64,000 nucleotides of DNA from an uncultured Saprospiraceae bacterium (GTDB lineage Bacteria > Bacteroidota > Bacteroidia > Chitinophagales > Saprospiraceae), in assembly GCA_938016265.1 (NCBI GenBank), contig CALLWB010000068.1:88400-152399 (forward strand), in the 5' to 3' direction. Below the pieces are notes generated by a model that made no database searches, had not been told where the DNA came from, and saw only the letters and a program-made list of their open reading frames with translations. The stretch's first letter is position 1, and every line of letters begins with the position of its first letter. The position numbers and the translations under genes are program-made. Of this stretch, positions 9,005 through 17,452 are shown piece by piece.

Positions 9005-9637
9005 TTACTCTGCTGCCTCGGCAGCTACTTCAGCACCTGCTTCAGCTCCTTCAGCACCTGCTTCTTCTGCACTTGCTTCTGCACTTCTTAGAGCACGTGG
9101 TACTTCGACAGAGGCAATTGGATTGCTCAATGCGCTTAAAACAGTAACACCGTCCATTTCCTTAATATCTCTAACTCTGACCGATTGGCCAAGGTCTACA
9201 TGAGAAACATCGACAGACACTTTGTCAACTATATTTTCAGGAGTTGCTTCTATATTGATTCTTCTCATCTTCAACATCAAGGCACCTCCTTGTTTTACAC
9301 CTGGTGCAACACCATCAATTTTGATAGGGACTTCAACTCGAACAAGTTTTTCTGGAACTAGTTCTACAAAGTCTGCGTGAAGAATACTATCTGAAACTGG
9401 GTGAAACTGTACGTTTTTGAGAATCGCTTTATACGATTTCCCATCAAGTGTAACCTCTACAATTTTGAAATCTGGTGTATACACCAAATGTCTAAATGCT
9501 TTAGCAGAAGCAGAAAAGTGTTTGTTTTCTTCTCCTCCATACATTACACAAGGAACGTCATTGTTACGTCTTACTGCTTTCGTAGCTTTTTTACCAAGAT
9601 CAGTCCGGAGATTACCGGCTATTGCAATTGTTTGCAT
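9005..9637 (-). CDS. rplY: 50S ribosomal protein L25 / general stress protein Ctc
   Basis: A 210-residue protein of the L25/TL5/CTC family, which binds 5S rRNA in the large ribosomal subunit. The N-terminal L25 barrel starts with MQTIAIAGNLRTDLGKKATK and contains VPCVMYGG. The C-terminal beta domain (VPIKIDGVAPGVKQGGAL ... ATPENIVDKVSVDV) is that of the long CTC form. The tail is a low-complexity Glu/Ala run (AEASAEEAGAEGAEAGAE), common in Bacteroidota L25. The frame is open 20 codons further upstream, but conservation starts at the Met at 9637. Next gene is pth. Confidence 0.94.
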   Translation of the reverse strand: MQTIAIAGNLRTDLGKKATKAVRRNNDVPCVMYGGEENKHFSASAKAFRHLVYTPDFKIVEVTLDGKSYKAILKNVQFHPVSDSILHADFVELVPEKLVRVEVPIKIDGVAPGVKQGGALMLKMRRINIEATPENIVDKVSVDVSHVDLGQSVRVRDIKEMDGVTVLSALSNPIASVEVPRALRSAEASAEEAGAEGAEAGAEVAAEAAE

Positions 9638-9846
9638 ATCATCAAAAATTTTACTGGAATCTAAATTATTTGGCTCTTTTCCCAAAATGGCTCGCAAAGA
9701 TAGGAATTAATTATAGTTTTTGGTAACAAATGATGAAGATAATGCAATACTAACAAGTAAACAATTAAGAAATCCATCATTCCGCGGCTTATCTTTTGAA
9801 CAAACCGATCTACTTTGTGCCACTTTTTTGTTCAAATTTTAAAATT

Positions 9847-9883
9847 AAAAAGCCTCTTGCAAACAAATTACAAGAGACTTTTT
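9847..9883 (-). terminator. Intrinsic terminator after the CAU tRNA
   Basis: Read on the minus strand, a 13-bp stem (AAAAAGTCTCTTG with CAAGAGGCTTTTT, one G-U pair) with an 11-nt loop, ending in a T-run, 8 bp beyond the tRNA 3' end. Confidence 0.85.
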
Positions 9884-9891
9884 ATTGTTAG

Positions 9892-9965
9892 TGGGCCCAC
9901 CTGGACTCGAACCAGGGACCAACGGGTTATGAGTCCGTTGCTCTAACCAACTGAGCTATAGGCCC
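9892..9965 (-). tRNA. tRNA with CAU anticodon, probably tRNA-Ile2
   Basis: A 74-nt cloverleaf. The acceptor pair is GGGCCTA with TGGGCCC, the D arm is GCTC/GAGC, the anticodon loop is CTCATAA and the T arm is CCTGG TTCGAGT CCAGG. The discriminator is A, and the CCA end is not encoded. The G1-C72 pair excludes initiator tRNA. Consecutive C4-G69 and C5-G68 pairs and the TGGTC variable loop resemble tRNA-Ile2, whose C34 is changed to lysidine by TilS, more than elongator tRNA-Met, which in E. coli has U4 and A5. The bottom of the anticodon stem has an A31-C39 mismatch. Identity as a tRNA is certain; Ile2 over Met is an inference. Confidence 0.95.
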
Positions 9966-10299
9966 TCAATTGATTTTTGTTTGAACATAAACTTATTGAA
10001 TATCCAAATCAGGAATCAAATTTACATCCTTTGAAATCATTTTACAATGTTTTGATAAAAAAAATGATTTTTTCATTCATTGAAAGTAGGAAAACTTCAA
10101 AAGGGTCTTGATTTTTATACCTTGATTGATAGTATAACCGAGAATAATTTAAAAAAGTTCTTATCTGAAACAGAAAGTTAGCAACCTTCAAAAATAAGTA
10201 CTGCACTTAAATTTCCTACTTTAAAATTGATAAAATTTCCAATTACTTTAAAATTCCTTATATTATTATCGACTTACAAACTTCCTAACACTAACTACA
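9966..10299. other. AT-rich intergenic region
   Basis: It separates the minus-strand tRNA from the plus-strand trypsin-fold gene. It is strongly AT-rich, with no frame of coding character. Promoters for both directions must lie here, but I see no clear -7/-33 pair. Confidence 0.4.
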
Positions 10300-13200
10300 A
10301 TGAAGTATTTATACTACCTCCTTACTCTTCTCATTGGAGTAATTCCTACTACTTTTTTTGCTCAACTTAGTGAAAAGGCAGTTCCCAAAAGTGCAATAAG
10401 CACCAACCAATTGCCAATAATCATTGACAAAAAAACGATGCCCGCCATCAATCCGCAAGTACTTCAAATTCAAGACCAACGGGATGCCGAAAATGGCTTG
10501 CCGCCCAAATTTGGCCACCCATTCGACGTAAGTCTAAATCTACAAAACTCAGGTACATGGAGCACCCTTCCTAACGGTGATCAAGTATGGCAACTTACCA
10601 TAGTATGTCCCAACGCGCTCTCTATCAATTTTTTGTATGACCAATTTTGGATGCCAGAAGGAGGACAGTTTTTCATTTACAATAAAAACAAGACGCAAAC
10701 TATCGGCGCATTCACTAATAAAAACAACAAACCAGATCGTAAATTTGGGACTGGACTGGTTTATGGAGAAGAGGTGACACTAGAATACTACGAGCCCAAA
10801 GCTGTTAAAAACCAAGGTTCAATCTCCATAAACACCGTCATTCACGGGTATCGATATATTCGTTTAGAAGACAATTTTAGAGGATACGAAGATGCGGCCG
10901 CTTGCCAAGTTAATACAATTTGTGCCCAAGGCGCCGGATGGGAAAATGAAATAAAGTCTGTCGCTTTGATGCTTCTTGGACCTCGGTATTGCACTGGGAC
11001 ACTTCTCAATAATGCCGATGAAAACTGTCAGCCGTTATTGTTGACTTCAAATGCTTGCCTGAGTAGTTATGATGCCATTAACAACCCAGTAGCCTCTGGG
11101 TTTACCTTTTATTGGAGATACGAAAGTCCGAATTGTGCAAACGGCGGCGTCGGAAATGAAGGAACTATCAACGAAACCACCAACGGGGCTTTTGTCCTGG
11201 CTAATAGCGGATTGACATCTCAAATAACAGATTCTGATTTTGCGCTGCTAGAGTTGATCGAAGACCCAAACGCCAATTACGACGTTTATTATGCCGGGTG
11301 GGATCGAAATCCTAGCGCACCAAACAATATGGCAGCCATCCATCATCCACTAGGAGATGTCAAGAAAATTTCCCTGGACAATGGCACCGCTTTTACTTCA
11401 GGATTCGTAGTCCCCGGAAGCACCCATTGGCTAATTTTCAATTGGGAAACAGGGATCATGGAAGATGGTTCGAATGGCGCTCCCTTGTTCAACAGTGCTA
11501 AACGGTTTGTTGGCCAGCATTCTGGTGGCCTTTCCAATTGTGGCAATCCGATGGAGGACTACTTTGGTAGATTGTCGTACTCCTGGAATAATAATGGGGC
11601 CACAGATCCACGTCGAAGACTGAGAGACTGGTTGGATCCAAGCAATATAAATACTATGGTACAAGATGGGATTTATTCCCCTTGCAATCCAAGGCCAATC
11701 ATCTCTTTTTCGACTGCATTTACTACGGTAGAAGAGGTAGCAGTAATTGAGCCCAATTGCATTGGCTACCAGGAGTTTACTGTGGATTTGGAAATTAATG
11801 CTGCTCCGGCGATAGATGCGACGGCCCTACTTACGATTTCAGGGTCTGCGAATTCCGGGGCAATAAATGATTATACAATATCGTCCTCTTCGTTGGTTTT
11901 TCCTGCAGGGTCGGATGCTAGCCAATCGATTGTGGTCAGGGTATATGACGATGCCTATGTGGAGGGGCCCGAGCAAATTGACATTCAATTGTCAGTCAGC
12001 ACTGCAGGAAGAACGATTGCGTCTCTCTCCAATTTTGAACATACTATTAATATTATCGATAATGATTGGCGGCCTGAGTTGAATGGGCCATTGAATACTT
12101 ATGATATCATGACGGAAGATTTTGAAGATGGGGCATTCCCTGCAAACTGGACAAAAACATCTGTTGGTGGAGGAGCAATGGCGTTTATGTACGGAACTGC
12201 AGTAGATATCGGCGATGTCAATTCCTTTTTCACGGTCAATCCTAGTAATACGACAAACATGGTTGGCTCCAATGATGACACTTGCAATTGTGATATGAGC
12301 GATGACAATCTGATTTCTCCGATGATTGATTTGTCCTTGGTCAGTTATGCAGAAGCACGGTTACATTATGATGCCTATTTTGAAGGACTTCCTTATGCAG
12401 GATACTCAGAATCTGCGGAGGTTTATTTGTCGTCGGATGGAGGGACAACCTGGGAGTTGGTGGACGAAATTCCTGCTGTTGGCGCAGACGGCCCCTGGCA
12501 AACACGAATGGTCGATTTGGCAACAGCCCTAGGTTCAAACACCGTGAAAGTAAAGTTTAGATATTCTGATAATGGTGGTTTTTTGTTTGGTCTATGCATT
12601 GACAATGTGCGAGTAGAAGTGGGTGATCGGCTGCCCTGCAACATCCAAGTTCCCGACAACTCACTATCGTTGGCGGAAAAGAGCCTGGGGCCGATGGAGA
12701 CCGTTCATTATTATGACGAAATCACTGGTGATGTCATGTTGAGTATTGAAAATACAAGCAATCATGATTATGGATGCATCTCCGTGGAGGTCGACCGGAG
12801 TGGTACTACCTATTCTTCCAATATTTTTAATAGTAATAATTCAGCTTATTTTTTGGCGTCAAAAACATTTATGGTTACTCCAGAATTCAACCTTCCAAAT
12901 GGGAGTTACAACATCAAACTATATTACACAGAAGCCGAAATCCTAGGCTGGGAAACAGCAACAAGTCAGTCTCGAAATGCAGCATTAATCGTAAAAACAA
13001 ATACCAATATCTCCACCATCACACCAGCAAACTATTTGAATTATACGATAGAAGGAAACACCGCAACATTTGCACCATACTCCAACAGCACTTCCGCGGT
13101 TGACGGTATTTTTAGTGCCTCGTTTGCTACTGGGTTCTCTGGTTTTGGTGTCGGCGTCCTGGATCAAACCCTTTCTGTAGACCTACTTTCGTTCACAGGA

Positions 13201-13716
13201 AAACGGGAAAATAGAACCGCGGTATTGTCCTGGGAGACGGAAAGTGAAGTAAACAATGATTATTTTACATTGGAACATTCAATGGACGGTATCGACTATC
13301 GAGCGTTGGCAATGATCCAAGGTGCTGGTAATTCTACTACGCCAAAGTCCTACCGTTATGTGGATGAAAACCCTTATTCGGGGGTCAATTATTATAGATT
13401 GTCACTGACTGATTTTTCTGGGGAGCGGCAAGACGGAGGCGTTGTTTCTGTTAATTTTGAAGCACTGGATTATCTGGAGATTTTCCCTAATCCTGTTCGG
13501 GATAATTTGGTGGTGTCGATTGCGTCTGACAAGGAGGAAGACACGGTGCTTTATGTATATGACGCCGTTGGCAAATTGATCATGGAGCAACAGATAATAA
13601 TCAAACCAGGGAATAACTTGTTTCCTGTTACGATGAATGGCCTTCCTGCTGGACTTTATCTATTGGAAGTTGAGCAGGGGAAGATTAGCAAAACGCGTAA
13701 GTTTATGAAGATGTAG
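10300..13716 (+). CDS. T9SS-exported trypsin-fold protein, catalytic His and Ser lost
   Basis: A 1138-residue secreted protein. Signal peptide 1-21. Residues ~205-455 match the lysyl-endopeptidase-like trypsin fold found in Bacteroidota (RYCTGTLLNN, TDSDFALLEL, YYAGWDRN, AAIHHPLGDVKKIS, GQHSGGLSNC). The motif usually written LTxNHC is LTSNACL, with Ala at 252 (codon gct) where the catalytic His belongs. GSSGSPLF is GSNGAPLF, with Ala at 394 in place of the catalytic Ser. Asp313 (SDF) is kept. The disulfide cysteines around the site are also kept. It is therefore expected to bind but not cut. Downstream are a Calx-beta-like domain (~465-595), a jelly-roll / choice-of-anchor J-like domain (~605-775), a further beta region, and a type A sorting domain (LEIFPNPVRDNLVVSIAS to RKFMKM). 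The frame is intact, which argues against a decaying pseudogene. Confidence 0.87.
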   Translation: MKYLYYLLTLLIGVIPTTFFAQLSEKAVPKSAISTNQLPIIIDKKTMPAINPQVLQIQDQRDAENGLPPKFGHPFDVSLNLQNSGTWSTLPNGDQVWQLTIVCPNALSINFLYDQFWMPEGGQFFIYNKNKTQTIGAFTNKNNKPDRKFGTGLVYGEEVTLEYYEPKAVKNQGSISINTVIHGYRYIRLEDNFRGYEDAAACQVNTICAQGAGWENEIKSVALMLLGPRYCTGTLLNNADENCQPLLLTSNACLSSYDAINNPVASGFTFYWRYESPNCANGGVGNEGTINETTNGAFVLANSGLTSQITDSDFALLELIEDPNANYDVYYAGWDRNPSAPNNMAAIHHPLGDVKKISLDNGTAFTSGFVVPGSTHWLIFNWETGIMEDGSNGAPLFNSAKRFVGQHSGGLSNCGNPMEDYFGRLSYSWNNNGATDPRRRLRDWLDPSNINTMVQDGIYSPCNPRPIISFSTAFTTVEEVAVIEPNCIGYQEFTVDLEINAAPAIDATALLTISGSANSGAINDYTISSSSLVFPAGSDASQSIVVRVYDDAYVEGPEQIDIQLSVSTAGRTIASLSNFEHTINIIDNDWRPELNGPLNTYDIMTEDFEDGAFPANWTKTSVGGGAMAFMYGTAVDIGDVNSFFTVNPSNTTNMVGSNDDTCNCDMSDDNLISPMIDLSLVSYAEARLHYDAYFEGLPYAGYSESAEVYLSSDGGTTWELVDEIPAVGADGPWQTRMVDLATALGSNTVKVKFRYSDNGGFLFGLCIDNVRVEVGDRLPCNIQVPDNSLSLAEKSLGPMETVHYYDEITGDVMLSIENTSNHDYGCISVEVDRSGTTYSSNIFNSNNSAYFLASKTFMVTPEFNLPNGSYNIKLYYTEAEILGWETATSQSRNAALIVKTNTNISTITPANYLNYTIEGNTATFAPYSNSTSAVDGIFSASFATGFSGFGVGVLDQTLSVDLLSFTGKRENRTAVLSWETESEVNNDYFTLEHSMDGIDYRALAMIQGAGNSTTPKSYRYVDENPYSGVNYYRLSLTDFSGERQDGGVVSVNFEALDYLEIFPNPVRDNLVVSIASDKEEDTVLYVYDAVGKLIMEQQIIIKPGNNLFPVTMNGLPAGLYLLEVEQGKISKTRKFMKM

Positions 13717-13829
13717 ATTGGTTAATGGTTGATTGGGATAAGGTATTCGGGAAATCATTCTTCGAGTTAGTCGGGAGTCAATTTGTTTTTTCATGTTCTA
13801 CACATTAGATTTGCTTAAAATGTGTTGCC

Positions 13830-14831
13830 GTGGGGAAATCATTAATTGTATGGGGTAAATGGGTTATTGTAGGAATAGTTTGCCTGGAAGTTTTACTTCG
13901 AATAGTAGGCTTTGGTCCATTTGCAGTGGTAAAAAAAAGAACCATTACTACTCCGGAAAACTATTTAATCCCTGACGACAAATTAGGCTTCACGCTTAAA
14001 AATGGGACGTTTAACACCAACTTTGAAAACAAGATTTACTCCACCAAGAACCACCCAAAACAAGGTCAGCGAGCTGTCACAAAAAAAACTTCACCGCCAT
14101 CAAACAAAAATAAAATTCAACTATACGGTTGCTCGTTTACCTACGGATACCACCTATCCGACCATCAGACCATGGCCTGGAAACTTCAGGAACAAATCCC
14201 CACAAAAACAATTCAAAATTTTGGAGTTCCAGGATATGGACTAGCGCAAATGGTCCTCCGACTTCAACAAGAATTGACCAGCGGAAATATTCCCGAAAGG
14301 GTCATCATCAACTATGCGTCCTTCCACGACGAACGGAATATCCTGTCCAGAAATTGGAGAAAACAGACGGTCCCCTTCTTCAAAAACCAACAACTGGCAA
14401 AGGAAATAAAATGGCCAAAATCCTCCAAAAAAAAGCCGTTCGCCATCACCTACCAACCACTTCAGTATACCGAATGGCCGCTAATGAAGCAGTCGTCAGC
14501 CATCCATTTTTTCGAAACGGCATCCAATCTAATAATGGCAATTTTCCAGGATGGAAGGGCCTCCTCCCAACTGTTGTTTGAGGAAGTGCAACGTTGGCAA
14601 AAGCAATATCAGTTTGAGTTGCTAGTCACTGGCATGACGAATGATAAGGCGACCAAACAAATGCTTGAGTATTGCAAAACGTTGGATATCGCCACGCTTG
14701 ATATATCTGTAGACTTGAGGGATGAGCAATTCAGTTGGTGGCCGCTTGATATGCACCCGAATGAAAATGCGAATTCGGCTTATGCTAACAAGCTAAAAAT
14801 CTATCTAAATGATAATAACTTCCCAAAATAA
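13830..14831 (+). CDS. Membrane-anchored SGNH/GDSL-type hydrolase
   Basis: A 333-residue protein with one N-terminal membrane anchor (VWGKWVIVGIVCLEVLLRIV). The rest faces the periplasm. SGNH blocks are visible: GCSFTYGYHLSD with the nucleophile Ser (about residue 103), NFGVPGYGLAQM with the oxyanion Gly, INYASFHDERN, and near the end LDMHPNENANSAYANKL with a D-x-H catalytic pair. Such enzymes remove or add acetyl and other ester groups on surface glycans or lipids. The start is GTG at 13830; the nearest ATG upstream is out of frame. It is followed by the subtilase gene after 48 bp. Confidence 0.75.
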   Translation: MGKSLIVWGKWVIVGIVCLEVLLRIVGFGPFAVVKKRTITTPENYLIPDDKLGFTLKNGTFNTNFENKIYSTKNHPKQGQRAVTKKTSPPSNKNKIQLYGCSFTYGYHLSDHQTMAWKLQEQIPTKTIQNFGVPGYGLAQMVLRLQQELTSGNIPERVIINYASFHDERNILSRNWRKQTVPFFKNQQLAKEIKWPKSSKKKPFAITYQPLQYTEWPLMKQSSAIHFFETASNLIMAIFQDGRASSQLLFEEVQRWQKQYQFELLVTGMTNDKATKQMLEYCKTLDIATLDISVDLRDEQFSWWPLDMHPNENANSAYANKLKIYLNDNNFPK

Positions 14832-14879
14832 CTCCTTCCACATTTCTTTGTAACTTGGACATCCTTAAAATATTTAATT

Positions 14880-16163
14880 ATGAAACTTCCGATCTACCTG
14901 ATAATTTGTCTTTCTTTTTTTAGCGCTCACCTCACAGCGCAGAGCAAACTGGACTATGGAAAAACGACCCCTCAAATCAAAATTCTCAATTTGGACTGTC
15001 TGCATCAACGTGGATTTACTGGTAAAGGAGTAACCATTGCCCATTTTGATGATGGATTTGATAAAATTATGGAAATAGAAGCATTCAAATATGCCCGGGA
15101 GAAAGGACTGATGAAAGGAGAATTCGATTTTGTTTTTAATAAAGAAGATATTGATGATAATAAGGTAGGGTCGCATGGCTTAGAAACGACCTCCGTCGTC
15201 AATGGCTATTTGCCAGGCGAGTATATCGGGACTGCTTTTGATGCGAATATCCTTCTGGCACACACCGAGGACAACCGAACAGAAAAACACATCGAAGAAG
15301 AAAACTGGAAAAGAGCAGTAGATTGGGCAATTGACAATAACGCCGATATCATCACCAGTTCCTTACAATACAATGAATTTGATAAAGGAGAAGGCAACTA
15401 TACCTATGACGATATGGACGGCAAAACGACCATCATCACCAAAGCCGCAGAATATGCTGCAAGCAAGGGCGTTTTGGTCGTAGCAATACAAGGAAATTTT
15501 GGAGCAGACGATTGGTACTACGTTGCTGCGCCAGGAGATGCCCCCTCTGTAATCACTGTAGGAGCTGTTGGAGAAACCGGAAAAAAAGCGGACTTCTCCT
15601 CTTTTGGTCCGACGTCTGATGGCCGGGTAAAACCGGATGTGGTTGCTGTCGGTTATCAAACGCAGCTTTGCCGTCCGAATGGCTCTATTGGAAGAGGAAA
15701 CGGAACGTCGTATGCCGGACCAGCAATTGCAGGACTCACGGCCTGTCTGATGCAAGCCCACCCGGAACGCAGCAACCAGGAAATCATCTCTGCTATCCGA
15801 CAAAGTGCCGACCGGTATCAGACACCAGATGTCAAAGGTGGCTTTGGCTATGGCATTCCCGACGCTTGCAAAGCTGACGACCTTCTAACAGCAATTGATG
15901 AGATGGTCGCCAATCAAAACACGCTAATCAAACAGCCCGACGTTTCTTATCGGGTATTTAATAATGCGCTGTTGTTGTCTCCTGTGATCAAGAAAAAAAA
16001 TATCAAAGCGTATACTTTATTTACTTCCAAAGAAGACCGGATTGATATTTTTTCTAAGAAAACCAAGTCGATCTCCTTGGCCGATCTGCCGAAGGGGCAT
16101 CTGTTGTTGAAAATCTTGATGAAAGATGGTTCGACTCTTGTAAAAAACATCTATAACCAATAA
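14880..16163 (+). CDS. Secreted S8 (subtilisin-like) serine peptidase
   Basis: A 427-residue exported protease. Signal peptide 1-20 (ends LTAQ). The catalytic triad is complete: Asp in VTIAHFDDGFD (57/58), His99 in GSHGLETTSVVNG, and Ser277 in GNGTSYAGPAIAG. The oxyanion Asn is in QGNFGADD (206). From about residue 345 is a short beta-rich C-terminus ending ADLPKGHLLLKI...DGSTLVKNIYNQ. This resembles a divergent type A T9SS sorting domain but lacks the usual YPNP motif. If it is one, the protease reaches the surface; otherwise it stays periplasmic. It lies downstream of the SGNH hydrolase on the same strand. Confidence 0.85.
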   Translation: MKLPIYLIICLSFFSAHLTAQSKLDYGKTTPQIKILNLDCLHQRGFTGKGVTIAHFDDGFDKIMEIEAFKYAREKGLMKGEFDFVFNKEDIDDNKVGSHGLETTSVVNGYLPGEYIGTAFDANILLAHTEDNRTEKHIEEENWKRAVDWAIDNNADIITSSLQYNEFDKGEGNYTYDDMDGKTTIITKAAEYAASKGVLVVAIQGNFGADDWYYVAAPGDAPSVITVGAVGETGKKADFSSFGPTSDGRVKPDVVAVGYQTQLCRPNGSIGRGNGTSYAGPAIAGLTACLMQAHPERSNQEIISAIRQSADRYQTPDVKGGFGYGIPDACKADDLLTAIDEMVANQNTLIKQPDVSYRVFNNALLLSPVIKKKNIKAYTLFTSKEDRIDIFSKKTKSISLADLPKGHLLLKILMKDGSTLVKNIYNQ

Positions 16164-16203
16164 ATTTCCTGGTTTTGCTGTAGACTTTGGTATAAAAATT
16201 AAA

Positions 16204-16211
16204 TACCTTTG
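16204..16211 (+). promoter_or_regulatory. Predicted -7 promoter element of serC
   Basis: TACCTTTG, an exact fit to TAnnTTTG, 49 bp upstream of the serC ATG. TTTG sequences upstream are at 14 or 26 bp, neither at the ideal spacing, so only the -7 box is claimed. Confidence 0.55.
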
Positions 16212-16259
16212 CGACTTCATTTTGATCGCCTCTAATTGGGAGGCAATAAAAAAACAATC

Positions 16260-17315
16260 ATGAAGAAGCACAACTTTAGCGCAGGACCTGCCATTTTACC
16301 TCAATCTGTATTAGCACAAGCAGCAGAAGCTGTAAAAGACTTCGAAGGTGCAGGTCTTTCTATTTTAGAGATGTCCCATCGTAGTCCTGAGTTTTCTGCC
16401 GTCATGGCCGAAGCCATATCGCTTGTGCGAGAGTTGTTTGAACTTCCTGACAATTATAAAGTCTTGTTTTTGACTGGTGGTGCAAGTTCCCAGTTTTATA
16501 TGGTTCCCATGAACTTGTTGTCTGACGGCGAGCATAGCAGTTATATAAATACAGGAACCTGGTCAACCAAAGCGATCAAAGAAGTAAGTAATTTTGGAAC
16601 GGTCGAGGAAATCGCTTCCTCAAAAGATCAAAATTTCAGCTATTATCCGAAAGAATACACCATTCCTGAAAATACTAAATACCTTCACCTTACAAGCAAT
16701 AACACCATTTTTGGCACACAAATCAAAGAATTTCCAGAGACGAAAGTGCCGATGATTTGCGACATGAGTTCTGATGTATTTAGTCGTCGAATTGATGCTT
16801 CTAAATTTGGTGTCATTTACGCTGGGGCACAGAAAAACCTTGGGCCTGCAGGAACAACGCTTGTCATCGTCCGTGAAGACTTGCTAGGAAAAACAGAGCG
16901 CAACATTCCTACCATGTTGGACTACCGAACGCACATTGCAAAGGACTCCATGTTTAATACGCCACCAGCCTACCCTATTTATGTTTGTATGCTTACCCTT
17001 CGTTGGATCAAAGAACAGGGAGGACTGCAAGCAATGGAAGCAAAAAATGAAGCAAAAGCCAACCTCCTCTACAACGAAATCGACAGCAACCCAAAATTCG
17101 AAGGAGTAGCCGCCAAAGAAGACCGTTCCTTGATGAATGTCACCTTCGTTCTAAAAGACAAAAGCCAAGAAGCTGCCTTCCTCGAAAAGTGTGAAGCGGC
17201 CAACATCAGTGGTATAAAAGGACATCGATCTGTCGGTGGATTCAGAGCATCGATCTACAATGCAATGCCTATGTCAAGTGTGCAAGTGCTTGTTGATTTA
17301 ATGAAGGCGTTTTAA
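16260..17315 (+). CDS. serC: Phosphoserine aminotransferase
   Basis: A 351-residue PLP enzyme of class V aminotransferase fold that converts 3-phosphohydroxypyruvate and glutamate to phosphoserine (serine synthesis; the same enzyme can serve pyridoxal phosphate synthesis). The N-terminus MKKHNFSAGPAILPQ is the SerC signature. The PLP lysine is Lys192 in YAGAQKNLGPAGTT. LFLTGGASSQF and GFRASIYNAMP near the end are conserved. The ATG at 16260 is chosen over an upstream TTG that would add eight residues. serA and serB are not adjacent. Confidence 0.96.
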   Translation: MKKHNFSAGPAILPQSVLAQAAEAVKDFEGAGLSILEMSHRSPEFSAVMAEAISLVRELFELPDNYKVLFLTGGASSQFYMVPMNLLSDGEHSSYINTGTWSTKAIKEVSNFGTVEEIASSKDQNFSYYPKEYTIPENTKYLHLTSNNTIFGTQIKEFPETKVPMICDMSSDVFSRRIDASKFGVIYAGAQKNLGPAGTTLVIVREDLLGKTERNIPTMLDYRTHIAKDSMFNTPPAYPIYVCMLTLRWIKEQGGLQAMEAKNEAKANLLYNEIDSNPKFEGVAAKEDRSLMNVTFVLKDKSQEAAFLEKCEAANISGIKGHRSVGGFRASIYNAMPMSSVQVLVDLMKAF

Positions 17316-17452
17316 CGTTGTTTGTAGAGAGACCGCAAAACTTTGGGCAGAGGTATGGGGACTGATTTTAAGAATCAAAAAAAATCTTTTCTAATTTCCT
17401 CAACGTCTTTACACCGCTATATATTTTTTGCATAGCAAAAAACGCTCTACAA

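Noticed and set aside
10300..13716. Annotation as an active lysyl endopeptidase
   Set aside because: The catalytic His and Ser positions are both Ala, read directly from the gct codons.
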